Below, piece after piece: positions 6,554 to 13,377 of a stretch of 13,377 nucleotides of DNA (positions within the stretch are counted from its first letter, which is position 1; every line of letters begins with the position of its first letter). The stretch comes from JBBAAP01 sp043808305. GTDB lineage: Bacteria > Planctomycetota > MHYJ01 > JACQXL01. The stretch lies in the NCBI GenBank assembly GCA_043808305.1, contig JAZDFB010000154.1, forward strand, positions 1-13,377, written 5' to 3'. The position numbers were made by a program, and so were the translations under genes. The notes beneath the pieces were generated by a model. That model made no database searches. It was not told where the DNA came from and saw only the letters and a list, made by a program, of their open reading frames with translations.

Positions 6554-9325
6554 ATGTCAACTCAATTCGGGAAATATGCCATAGAGAAGAAACTGGGACA
6601 AGGGGGCATGGGCGCGGTCTATTTAGCCGTAGACTCAGCTTTAAACCGCCGGGTGGCCCTGAAAATCATCACCTCAACCGACCCGGAATTGCTTGAGCGC
6701 TTCCAGCGCGAGGCGCAGGCCGTTGCCAAACTCAAGCATCCCAATATAGTCCAGGTCTATGAGGCCGGCGCAGTTTCTTTGGCTGCATCCGGCGGAGCCG
6801 TCCGCAAACAGCATTACTTCACCATGGACTATATCGAAGGCGTATCATTGGAGAAAATAATCAGTTCTCCAAAAAAGCCGGGCATACAGAATATCGCCGG
6901 AATAATCATGCAGGTCGCCTTAGCACTGCATTATGCCCATAGCCGGAATGTAATACACCGGGATATCAAGCCGGCTAATATCATGATAGATAAGCAGGGA
7001 AAGGCATATATCACCGACTTTGGGCTGGCCAAACAGCTGACCGGGCTGGACCGTTCGCTGACCATAACAGGCGCCGCCGTAGGCACGCCCAGTTATATGT
7101 CGCCTGAGCAGGCCATGGGCATGAAAGACGAGCTTGACCTGCGGAGCGATATCTTTTCCTTGGGTGCCACGTTTTACCACTGCATTACCGGCCGGTTGCC
7201 GTTTGACGGCAAGGAGCTCTATGAAGTATTTTCCAAGGTAATCAACGATGACCCGCCGACGCCATCGTCGGTTATAAAGATAATTCCTAAAGACCTTGAG
7301 ACAATATGCCTGAAGTGCCTGGAGAAGGATAAAGCCAGGCGATATCAAAGCGCGCTGGAGTTGGAAAACGATATAAAGCTGTATTTGGATAGGGGAATAA
7401 TAAAGGCCAAACCGGCCAGCCGGATAACCAAGTTCTGGGATAAAGCCAGGAAGAACAAGACAACCAGCCTGGCGGTGCTCGGAGCCGCGGTTATTTTGAT
7501 AATCGTGGCAATCGGGCTCTTGGTTTCCTCGTCAAACAGGAAACAATTAATTGCCCGATACCGGCAGGAGGCCGAACAGGAATTCCGGGACAACCGGTAT
7601 GATAAAACGAAGGCCATCTGCGACAAATTACTGGCACTATCGCCGCAGGATGAAGCCATACAGTCTTTGCTTAAGAAGTGCGAAAAGATACTCAAGGCGC
7701 AGGAGACCAAGAAACAGCAGGACCAGGCACAGGCAAAAGCAGAAGCAACTAAGGCGCAGAAAGCCATAGAAGCCAGAAACAAGGCCAAGGAGATACTGGA
7801 CCGGGTAACCGGCGCACCGACGCCCGAGCAGAAGATAAAACTTGCCGAAGAAGCGCTTGCCATAGATCCAAAGTCCGGCGACGCCTATCAGGTTATAGGT
7901 TACGCTTATAAAGAGAAGCGTAACTATAACAAAGCATTTGCCTTTTTTACCAAAGCAATTGAAACGACTCCGACGCTGGCATATTCATATTATGAACGGG
8001 CGATAATAACAGCTTACATTCATAATAAACCGGATGAAGCCATACCTGATTTTGAAATGGTATTGAAATACGACTCCAACAGCTATATCGGCTGGTTTGC
8101 CAAAGGGCAGATTGAGCATAGGCAAAAGCAATATGACGAGGCACTCAAGAGTCATGCCAGGGCCATTGAACTGTATCCGGAATGCATTGAGGCATATATT
8201 GGCCGTGGCAATGCCTACAATGCCAAAGGCGAACTCAATAAGGCGATAGCAGATTATGATGAAGCAATCAGGCTGGACCCTAAACATTCTATAGCATACA
8301 ACAACCGCGGCAGTGCATACCATAAAAAAGGCGATTTTGACAAGGCAATTACTGATTATGATGAAGCGATAAGGTTGAATACCGAATCAGCAGACGCATA
8401 CAGTAACCGTGGGGCCGCTTATGCTAAAAAAATTGAGCGCGAGCTCCAGCAAGGGATGGTTTTATCCCTGGGATTAGTAGATAAAGCAATTGCAGACTGC
8501 AATGAGGCGATCAGATTAAACCCCAACTTAGCCGACGCCTACAGTAATCGCGGTAGTGCCTATTATAATAAAAAAGAATTAGATAAGGCTATTGCAGATT
8601 TTAATGAAGCAATCAGATTAAAGCCTGGATATGCTGAAGCATACAACCAGCGCGGTCTTGTCTATTCCATGCAAAATGAATTAGATAAAGCGATGGCTGA
8701 TTACGACGAATCAATCAGGTTATCCCCGCAATCAGCCAATATTTACAATAACCGTGCTAATATTTATCAGAAGAAAGCGGTGTCACAACGGCATAAACTG
8801 AGCTCTACTGAATACGACGCGTTATTGGACAAGGCAATTGCGGACTATACCGAGTCAATTAGGTTAGACCCCCAAAATTATAGTACTTATCACAGTCGTG
8901 GCAGTATTTATGACAAAAAAACCGAGTCCCCCGGGAATATACCGGCTGATGTATTTCAGGATTTGATAGATAAGGCAATTGCAGATTTTAGTGAAGCAAT
9001 CAGATGCAACCGTCAATATGCGGAGTCATATAATTACCGTGGTTATTTATATTATAAAAAAGCTGAATTTATGCGGGGTAAGACAGGTCCCGATATATAC
9101 CAGGAAATATTTGATAAGGCCATTGCGGACTTTACAGAGGCAATCAGCCTGGCCCCGAAATTAATCGGGGCATACTTTAACCGTGGTGGCGCGTATTTTA
9201 ATAAAAGAGAGTTAAATAAAGCCATCGCCGACTTTGAGAAAGTGCTGGAATTAGACCCTAAACACCCGCAGGCGCCGCAAATCAGGCAAGCCATAGAAGA
9301 TGCGAAGAAACAACCCGGGGAATAA
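6554..9325 (+). CDS. Membrane Ser/Thr protein kinase with C-terminal TPR array
   Basis: A Hanks-type kinase of 923 residues. The kinase domain (about 8-280) is complete: GQGGMGAVY glycine loop (15-23), Lys37 in VALK, Glu53, HRD 135-137 with Asp137 as base, Asn142, DFG 155-157 and SPE 183-185, so it should be active; an RD kinase, probably activated by loop phosphorylation. One membrane helix (about 305-325) follows, then a charged, coiled-coil-prone stretch (375-415) and 12 TPR units (about 442-905) of the type RGxAY..KGELDKAIADYDEAIRLDP. Four units (near 612, 727, 775 and 821) carry 12-15 extra residues between their two helices. The usual topology would put the kinase in the cytoplasm and the TPRs outside. 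The partner is unknown. The start is set by alignment with the upstream remnant; its ribosome site (AAGAGAA) is weak. Confidence 0.94.
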   Translation: MSTQFGKYAIEKKLGQGGMGAVYLAVDSALNRRVALKIITSTDPELLERFQREAQAVAKLKHPNIVQVYEAGAVSLAASGGAVRKQHYFTMDYIEGVSLEKIISSPKKPGIQNIAGIIMQVALALHYAHSRNVIHRDIKPANIMIDKQGKAYITDFGLAKQLTGLDRSLTITGAAVGTPSYMSPEQAMGMKDELDLRSDIFSLGATFYHCITGRLPFDGKELYEVFSKVINDDPPTPSSVIKIIPKDLETICLKCLEKDKARRYQSALELENDIKLYLDRGIIKAKPASRITKFWDKARKNKTTSLAVLGAAVILIIVAIGLLVSSSNRKQLIARYRQEAEQEFRDNRYDKTKAICDKLLALSPQDEAIQSLLKKCEKILKAQETKKQQDQAQAKAEATKAQKAIEARNKAKEILDRVTGAPTPEQKIKLAEEALAIDPKSGDAYQVIGYAYKEKRNYNKAFAFFTKAIETTPTLAYSYYERAIITAYIHNKPDEAIPDFEMVLKYDSNSYIGWFAKGQIEHRQKQYDEALKSHARAIELYPECIEAYIGRGNAYNAKGELNKAIADYDEAIRLDPKHSIAYNNRGSAYHKKGDFDKAITDYDEAIRLNTESADAYSNRGAAYAKKIERELQQGMVLSLGLVDKAIADCNEAIRLNPNLADAYSNRGSAYYNKKELDKAIADFNEAIRLKPGYAEAYNQRGLVYSMQNELDKAMADYDESIRLSPQSANIYNNRANIYQKKAVSQRHKLSSTEYDALLDKAIADYTESIRLDPQNYSTYHSRGSIYDKKTESPGNIPADVFQDLIDKAIADFSEAIRCNRQYAESYNYRGYLYYKKAEFMRGKTGPDIYQEIFDKAIADFTEAISLAPKLIGAYFNRGGAYFNKRELNKAIADFEKVLELDPKHPQAPQIRQAIEDAKKQPGE
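8582..9003 (+). repeat. Near-identical DNA modules inside the TPR array
   Basis: The 35-bp stretch at 8582-8616 (beginning GATAAGGCTATTGCAG) recurs at 8969-9003 with only two mismatches. Other units share shorter runs such as GATTATGATGAAGC (near 8254 and 8357). This suggests recent duplication or gene conversion of TPR units. Confidence 0.65.
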
Positions 9326-9356
9326 GATACATTGTACGGTAGATGTATGCAGGATA

Positions 9357-9604
9357 AACAATGATTATTTTGATGAATATTTACTTAAGCTTACGCCGGA
9401 TGACCCTCAAGCAGGACAGATGCGCAAGGCGGTAGAAGGGATGGCGGAGCAAAATAAAATAGGGCAGAGGACGCCAGAAATTGGATAAAACAGGCCATAG
9501 ATAAGGGGTACGACTACATCCGCCTCCAGGCCAACAGCGAACTTTTAAAGATAGCTTCTGAAGAGCAGATAGAAAAATGGTTTCTTGAGAGCCAGAAGAA
9601 ATAA
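9357..9604 (+). pseudogene. Frameshifted C-terminal remnant of a TPR protein
   Basis: One frame (9357 to about 9455) reads NNDYFDEYLLKLTPDDPQ then AGQMRKAVEGMAEQNK; the next in-phase piece lies in another frame (9458-9604) and reads NRAEDARNWIKQAIDKGYDY, continuing to IEKWFLESQKK and a stop. The first part resembles the tail of the intact kinase just upstream (VLELDPKHPQAPQIRQAIED). The second has the KAIEKGY pattern often found at the end of TPR arrays. The frames meet near 9455 in the A-rich AAAATAAAAT, where a small indel is likely. No start codon with a ribosome site is seen, so I regard it as the decayed end of a related TPR or kinase-TPR gene. Confidence 0.6.
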
Positions 9605-9624
9605 CGGCGCTTATCTTGGTGAAA

Positions 9625-9801
9625 AACCTTTTTTTAGGGACTTGCTGAGTATCATCTGTGAACGTTTTCCGGCTTACCGTAAGCGTCGGTTTAAGCACTT
9701 TTACCGGCGCCGAGCACGAGGTATCCGAGATTATCCGGAGCTCCGATGCGGCCCTTTATACCGCCAAGCGCAAAGGTAAAAACCAGGTGGTTATAGTTTA
9801 G
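9625..9801 (+). pseudogene. C-terminal fragment of a GGDEF (diguanylate cyclase) domain
   Basis: The frame 9658-9801 reads VNVFRLTVSVGLSTFTGAEH, continues SEIIRSSDAALYTAKRKGKN and ends QVVIV-stop. This is the characteristic end of a GGDEF domain: the TVSVGLS strand, then the 'DAALYTAKRKGKN' helix. Upstream, another frame gives RDLLSIICE (to about 9660), which fits the helix before that strand, so a frameshift near 9658 is likely. The GG[DE]EF active-site loop and everything N-terminal are absent, so there can be no cyclase activity. Confidence 0.68.
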
Positions 9802-10095
9802 TGCCGGACGACGATACACCCCTTGTGTTTTTTCTTACCACTAATCAGGCACATTTCCGACTCCGTTATTATGCACCTACCCTTTGCATTATATCCGATT
9901 TATTTTCTCGGATTCCAAAAATAAAATGAACTTTCCCGCCTATCTTACGTTTCCCCGACGGAATAGTCGGGATAAGAAACTCTAAGGCTCGTGCCTCGTC
10001 AAGAGGTTTCTAAAATATATTAGGAAATAACGAAAAATAAATGAACTTTCCCGCCTATCTTACGTTTAATATAGTCAGGGGAAGCGAATTCCTCC
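9802..10095. repeat. Intergenic DNA with 28-bp direct repeats around a palindromic block
   Basis: No gene is seen. Two direct copies of a 28-bp sequence (starting AATGAACTTTCCCGCC and ending CTTACGTTT) lie at 9925-9952 and 10040-10067, both preceded by AAAAATAA with a one-base difference. The 80 bp between them hold a CCCGAC/GTCGGG hairpin (9954-9971) and copy B of the dispersed repeat. The arrangement looks like an inserted small element with duplicated flank, or a tandem duplication later invaded. The stretch 9802-9910 shows nothing I recognise. I found no convincing promoter for the downstream gene. Confidence 0.7.
9976..10014. repeat. Dispersed palindromic repeat, copy B
   Basis: It begins GAAACTCTAAG (9976-9986) and ends GTTTCTAAA (10006-10014), matching copy A at 5803-5839 at both ends. 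The middle differs (CCTC-GTCAA-GAGG here). Conserved ends with a variable hairpin core are typical of small palindromic bacterial repeats. Confidence 0.6.
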
Positions 10096-10125
10096 TTGAT
10101 GAAAAATAGCAGGTGGCAGACTATG

Positions 10126-10132
10126 AAGGAGG
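10126..10132 (+). promoter_or_regulatory. Ribosome binding site deciding the toroid protein start
   Basis: A perfect AAGGAGG with a 5-base spacer to the ATG at 10138. Two in-frame earlier starts (TTG 10096, ATG 10099) lack such a site, so translation most likely begins at 10138. Confidence 0.85.
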
Positions 10133-10137
10133 CATAT

Positions 10138-11688
10138 ATGAGACAGAATTATGACGGATGGGAAGTGGAGGTGCAGGAAGGCTCAATCGCCGCTCATTTG
10201 CTGGACGAGAGGATGGATATCGGGCTATGGCTCCAGAATACGGTGCTGAAGATGGCGCCGATGTGGCTGGCTTCGATAGCTTTCCACGTATTCATTATTC
10301 TGGCGCTTTCCTGCATTACCACCGGCCCGGCGCCGTCAGTATCCGCTCCGACTATGGTTGTTGACCTGCGCAATAAAATCCTGCCTCCGCCGGAAGAAAT
10401 GCCGGAAGTATTCAAGGAAGATGAGCCAAAGAAAGAAGATGACAAAGACATAGTTAAGCCCGATGCGGATGATAAAGAAGTCGACGATACGGATAAGGAG
10501 TTAACGCCTTCACCCCTGCAAGCCAAGGGCAAGTATGACGTTGTCGGTATCGGCGGTGGACTGGGCGGCGACGGCAAAGGCCGGACCAGCGGACGCATAA
10601 AGAAAGCTCTTCAGCAGACCGAGGACGCCGTATTTGCCGGGCTTCTCTGGCTGGCCAAGCACCAGAACCCGGACGGTTCCTGGGGCGCCAAGAGATTTAT
10701 GAACCAGTGCAAAGGCGCGCGTTGCAGCGGTCCGGGCGAGGAGGAATTCGATGTCGGCCTGACCGGAGCGGCTCTGCTGGCATTCACCGGCGCCGGGTAT
10801 ACTCCGTCTTCCAAGGACGAATTCGAGGGCATCTGCTTCGGCGTGGTTGTCAGGAAGGCGGCTAATTTCCTGGTCGGAATCCAGGATTCCTCAACGGGCG
10901 TTTACGGCGGAGTAAAATCAGGCAAATTCATATATAATCAGGCTATAGCGGCTTATGCCATTGCCGACCTTTACGGCTTGATTAAAGACAGCCCCAGCGG
11001 GGTAGTATTCCAGGATGCCGCGCAAAAGGGTATCGATTACCTTATCAGCATCCAAAACCCGGGCAAGGCCTGGCGCTACCAGCCCAAAGACGGGCAGAGC
11101 GATGCTTCGGTTTCCGGCTGGGCGGCTATGGCCATCAAATCGGCACAGCTTGCCGATTTGCGTGTTGATAATGCCGTTTTTAACAACATTAAATCGTTCT
11201 ATGATGATGTGACCAACCAGTCGGACGGGGTGGTCGGTTATACCGAACTGGGCAGTGTGGCCGTGAAAGCCAGCGAAAGAGACCCGAAAATACAGCCTTC
11301 ACTGACGGCCATCGGCGTGATGGTCAGGGTGTTCATCGATAAAAGCATCAAAGACCCGATTATCAAAAAGGGCGTAGAGCGGATTCTCCAGGACCTGCCG
11401 GCCTGGAACCCGTCGAAGCTCGGGGAAATAGATTATTACTACTGGTTTTACGCTTCATATTGCCTGAACCAATTTGACGGTCCGGACGGCGCTTGCTGGA
11501 AGAAATGGAACGAGCGGATGAAAGAGGTCCTGGTTAAAAGCCAGCATCCCAATACGGACGGATGTTTATGGGGTTCCTGGGACCCGATTGACCGCTGGGG
11601 AGAAGAAGGCAGCCGGGTATATTCAACGGCGATTAACTGTTTGACACTGGAGGTTTATTACAGGCTGGGCATAACCAGGCTGAAATAG
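10138..11688 (+). CDS. TonB-like anchored alpha/alpha-toroid (prenyltransferase/squalene-cyclase-like repeat) protein
   Basis: 516 residues from the ATG chosen by its strong ribosome site. Layout: a short cytoplasmic head (1-40); one membrane helix (about 42-62, PMWLASIAFHVFIILALSCI); a Pro/Glu/Lys/Asp-rich linker (83-125); a Gly-rich hinge (136-149); then alpha/alpha-toroid repeats to the end, with the typical HQNPDGSWG (175-183), FLVGIQD (244-250), YLISIQNPGKAWRY (301-314) and SQHPNTDGCLWGSW (468-481). The helix matches TonB's functional spacing: Ser46, His50, Leu57, Thr61. Terpene cyclase activity is unlikely: the only DxDD (109-112) lies in the linker. Best guess: envelope protein with a scaffold or binding role, perhaps energised by an ExbBD-like motor outside this window. 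Convergent with the next gene, 12 bp apart. Confidence 0.85.
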   Translation: MRQNYDGWEVEVQEGSIAAHLLDERMDIGLWLQNTVLKMAPMWLASIAFHVFIILALSCITTGPAPSVSAPTMVVDLRNKILPPPEEMPEVFKEDEPKKEDDKDIVKPDADDKEVDDTDKELTPSPLQAKGKYDVVGIGGGLGGDGKGRTSGRIKKALQQTEDAVFAGLLWLAKHQNPDGSWGAKRFMNQCKGARCSGPGEEEFDVGLTGAALLAFTGAGYTPSSKDEFEGICFGVVVRKAANFLVGIQDSSTGVYGGVKSGKFIYNQAIAAYAIADLYGLIKDSPSGVVFQDAAQKGIDYLISIQNPGKAWRYQPKDGQSDASVSGWAAMAIKSAQLADLRVDNAVFNNIKSFYDDVTNQSDGVVGYTELGSVAVKASERDPKIQPSLTAIGVMVRVFIDKSIKDPIIKKGVERILQDLPAWNPSKLGEIDYYYWFYASYCLNQFDGPDGACWKKWNERMKEVLVKSQHPNTDGCLWGSWDPIDRWGEEGSRVYSTAINCLTLEVYYRLGITRLK

Positions 11689-11700
11689 AGCCTTAAGGCA

Positions 11701-13377
11701 TTATTTATCCGGTACGGTTACTATTTTCTTGAGCGGCCGTGTTGCTTTGCTGAGAAACAATATGGCGAAGCAGGTATCAGTTTCATCGTTCCAGGAACCG
11801 TTGGCGAGCTGGTCGCTGAGCAGAAAACGCGCGCCAAACGAATACCAGTGTTTTGTGTTGAAGGTGTCGATACCCAGCAAATTTCCGGCGCGCTCTACGC
11901 CGTAGAGGTAATAGCAGATGGTGCTGACCCCGCCGTGGAGCAGGGGCACATGGATGGCGAATTTTCCGTTCAGCCAGTTCAGCGCCTGCTGAGCCGGCTT
12001 GTTTTCCCGGATGTCTTTGTCCTGGAAGAAAAGGCAGATGGCCAGCGCGCCCAGCCCGGCCGCGGCCATTGAATGAGAAGAGTTTTCCACGCCGTAACAG
12101 CAACCCCAGCCGCCGTCATGCTGTTGGTTTTTGCAGAAGGCTTTTTCGGCATCGCGCCAGGCCTCGACAGGTATTTCAATATTGGCTTCGGCGCAGGCGC
12201 GCAAGCCGAGAACCGCAAACTGCGAGATGGAGGTATCCCAGCTCAGGCGGTTGAAGCCGCTTAAGCTTTTATTCCTGGCATAGGCAATGCGCAGCTTTTT
12301 TGACGGGCTGGTTGAGGTGGCGCTGACCGGCGGGGCCGCCTGCGGGACGTCCGTCAGGACCAATTTATCCGGCGGCATTCTCATCCCATAACCCCATCCG
12401 CCATTGGCGCCCTGGTTGGACAGCAGGAATTGGGCGCACTGGGCTATCCGCTCCGCGTATTTTACCCTGTCAAGTTCGCTGAATGCCATTGCCAGGATGG
12501 CTACATTATAGGTATTATCCAGATTCTTGGCAAGCAGTGACGCTATGAACGTTTTCTGGAGCGCCGGCGGTATTGTTTGGCCGCTTCTGATGAGCGCATA
12601 AAACATCAGTTCGTTTATTGAAGAATTTATTACCGTGCCGGGTGAGACCGCGCAACGCTTGATTAGGTAATCCGTCCCTTTCTTAATGGCGCGCCCGATG
12701 ACGAAACTCAATGCCGCATCCGGTATGGCCGGATTTTCTGCCCACCATTTTTGCCAGTCTACGGGTTTATCCCCGAAGTTCTGGCCGGTGATTATTTCCA
12801 GGGTATGGATGATTTCCTCCCGTTTTTCATTATTCCTCTTAGCGGGATCGCCGGCCAGCGCATCGACCAGCAACGCAATCAGGTCCGGCACCTTTTCCCA
12901 GGCATAAGCATCGCTTAACATTTTCAGAGCCGCCTTGCTGAGGTTTATATCGCTGCTGCCGGTTATAGTTATCAGTGTTTCAAATGTGGCTGACGGGAGA
13001 GCTTTTATGAGGATGCCGAGAATTACGGCCTTTATTTCATCACGCTGCTCGGCGCCAAGCAGATTTACAAGATTGTTGGCTTCCGGCCATTCCCAGTTTT
13101 TTTGGTCCAGGCATTTCAAGGCCGCCTTGCTGACGCTTAAATCGTTGTTGCCGACCAGGGCGAGCAGGGTGCCGGATGGCGCGGTGGGGAGCGTTTTAAT
13201 CAGCCAGTCGTACGCGGCGCGCCGGACGGCAGGGGACTGGTCTTCCGAATATAAGGCAATGGCCATTGGATTTATGAATACATTGCTGGCGGAATTGGAC
13301 AGGGCGGGCAAGACATCAATCAGCCGCAATTTTGCCTGCTCGCCGGACGCTATCCGGCTGTAGTTATTGCTTATCCA
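11701..13377 (-). CDS. HEAT-repeat plus alpha/alpha-toroid repeat protein (5' end missing)
   Basis: The frame is open to the right edge (558 codons visible). A TTG at 13329 could start it, but coding-like sequence (ISNNYSRIASGEQAKL) continues upstream, so I treat it as partial. Counting from 13329, residues 1-200 are HEAT-like helical repeats, including two units 64 residues apart (LPTAPSGTLLALVG... and LPSATFETLITITG..., each ending SKAALK). TGQNFG...WQKWWAENP (181-200) follows, a stretch I associate with planctomycete HEAT proteins. Residues 210-530 are toroid repeats: NQGANGGWGYG (305-315), NQQHDGGWGCCYG (401-413), YYLYGVERAG (473-482) and NGSWNDETDTCFAILFL (510-526). No signal peptide, membrane helix or DxDD catalytic motif is visible in this part. 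Function unknown; perhaps an envelope scaffold acting with the convergent toroid gene. Confidence 0.85.
   Translation of the reverse strand, partial: WISNNYSRIASGEQAKLRLIDVLPALSNSASNVFINPMAIALYSEDQSPAVRRAAYDWLIKTLPTAPSGTLLALVGNNDLSVSKAALKCLDQKNWEWPEANNLVNLLGAEQRDEIKAVILGILIKALPSATFETLITITGSSDINLSKAALKMLSDAYAWEKVPDLIALLVDALAGDPAKRNNEKREEIIHTLEIITGQNFGDKPVDWQKWWAENPAIPDAALSFVIGRAIKKGTDYLIKRCAVSPGTVINSSINELMFYALIRSGQTIPPALQKTFIASLLAKNLDNTYNVAILAMAFSELDRVKYAERIAQCAQFLLSNQGANGGWGYGMRMPPDKLVLTDVPQAAPPVSATSTSPSKKLRIAYARNKSLSGFNRLSWDTSISQFAVLGLRACAEANIEIPVEAWRDAEKAFCKNQQHDGGWGCCYGVENSSHSMAAAGLGALAICLFFQDKDIRENKPAQQALNWLNGKFAIHVPLLHGGVSTICYYLYGVERAGNLLGIDTFNTKHWYSFGARFLLSDQLANGSWNDETDTCFAILFLSKATRPLKKIVTVPDK

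Noticed and set aside
8200..9250. Regular DNA repeats as a possible CRISPR array
   Set aside because: The repeats are coding TPR units with diverging sequence at about 102-bp spacing, in one long open frame.
9619..9637. GGTGAAAAACC followed by a T-run as a terminator
   Set aside because: The stem is only three pairs; the T-run alone is not enough.
9585..9779. Plus-strand 64-codon open frame
   Set aside because: It crosses the GGDEF remnant in the wrong frame and reads Arg/Tyr-rich nonsense beyond its first third.
10096..10137. Earlier start (TTG 10096 or ATG 10099) for the toroid protein
   Set aside because: The ATG at 10138 has a perfect AAGGAGG at ideal distance; the earlier starts have none.
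10462..10473. DxDD (DADD) motif suggesting a squalene-hopene cyclase
   Set aside because: It falls in the acidic linker between the membrane helix and the toroid, not in a toroid repeat, so it is a chance match.
11690..11699. GCCTTAAGGC palindrome between the convergent genes as a terminator
   Set aside because: As RNA it could form only about three pairs around a TTAA loop, and no proper T-run follows.
13327..13329. TTG at 13329 as the real start of the HEAT/toroid protein
   Set aside because: The frame stays open to the window edge with plausible coding sequence, so the gene is more likely cut by the edge.

Overview
The window looks like a chromosomal segment of a mid-GC, Gram-negative-type bacterium, most likely a planctomycete or a close relative. 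The reasons are a Hanks-type kinase fused through one membrane helix to a long TPR array, two large proteins of the prenyltransferase/squalene-cyclase-like (alpha/alpha-toroid) repeat class, one with HEAT-like repeats and a 'TGQNFG...WQKWW' stretch, and intergenic DNA packed with small palindromic repeats. This assignment is an inference from gene families, not from a marker gene.

Left part (1-6216, all minus strand): one cobalamin (vitamin B12) uptake and salvage operon. Read in its own direction it has a TTGACA-17-TATATG promoter (6216-6188), a cobalamin riboswitch whose outer stem starts at the predicted transcript start (6181-5965), and an intrinsic terminator with a competing antiterminator (about 5916-5838). 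The genes follow: cobC (alpha-ribazole phosphatase), a 231-bp gap full of hairpins, then cobU, cobT, cobS, btuF, btuC and btuD, which runs off the left edge. The last six are separated by only 1-3 bases. Together they import corrinoids (BtuFCD) and attach the lower nucleotide loop (CobU activates cobinamide; CobT, CobC and CobS make and join alpha-ribazole). The riboswitch should shut the set down when cobalamin is plentiful.

Middle part (6240-9325, plus strand): a divergent promoter (TTGACA-16-TATAGT) whose -35 box forms a perfect inverted repeat with that of the B12 operon. A long leader follows, holding an 18-codon remnant of a second kinase gene and a block of tandem hairpins. Then comes a 923-residue membrane Ser/Thr kinase with 12 TPR units.

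Right-middle (9326-10137): a gene graveyard. It has the frameshifted C-terminal remnant of a TPR protein resembling the kinase tail, the frameshifted C-terminal end of a GGDEF domain, and an 80-bp palindromic block between two 28-bp direct repeats.

Right part (10138-13377): two convergent genes for alpha/alpha-toroid repeat proteins. The first has an N-terminal membrane helix matching the S-H-L-S/T spacing of TonB, followed by a Pro/Glu/Lys/Asp linker. This suggests a TonB-like, possibly ExbBD-driven anchor carrying a toroid domain instead of a TonB C-terminal domain, and it is the most novel-looking feature here. The second combines HEAT-like repeats with toroid repeats and runs off the right edge.
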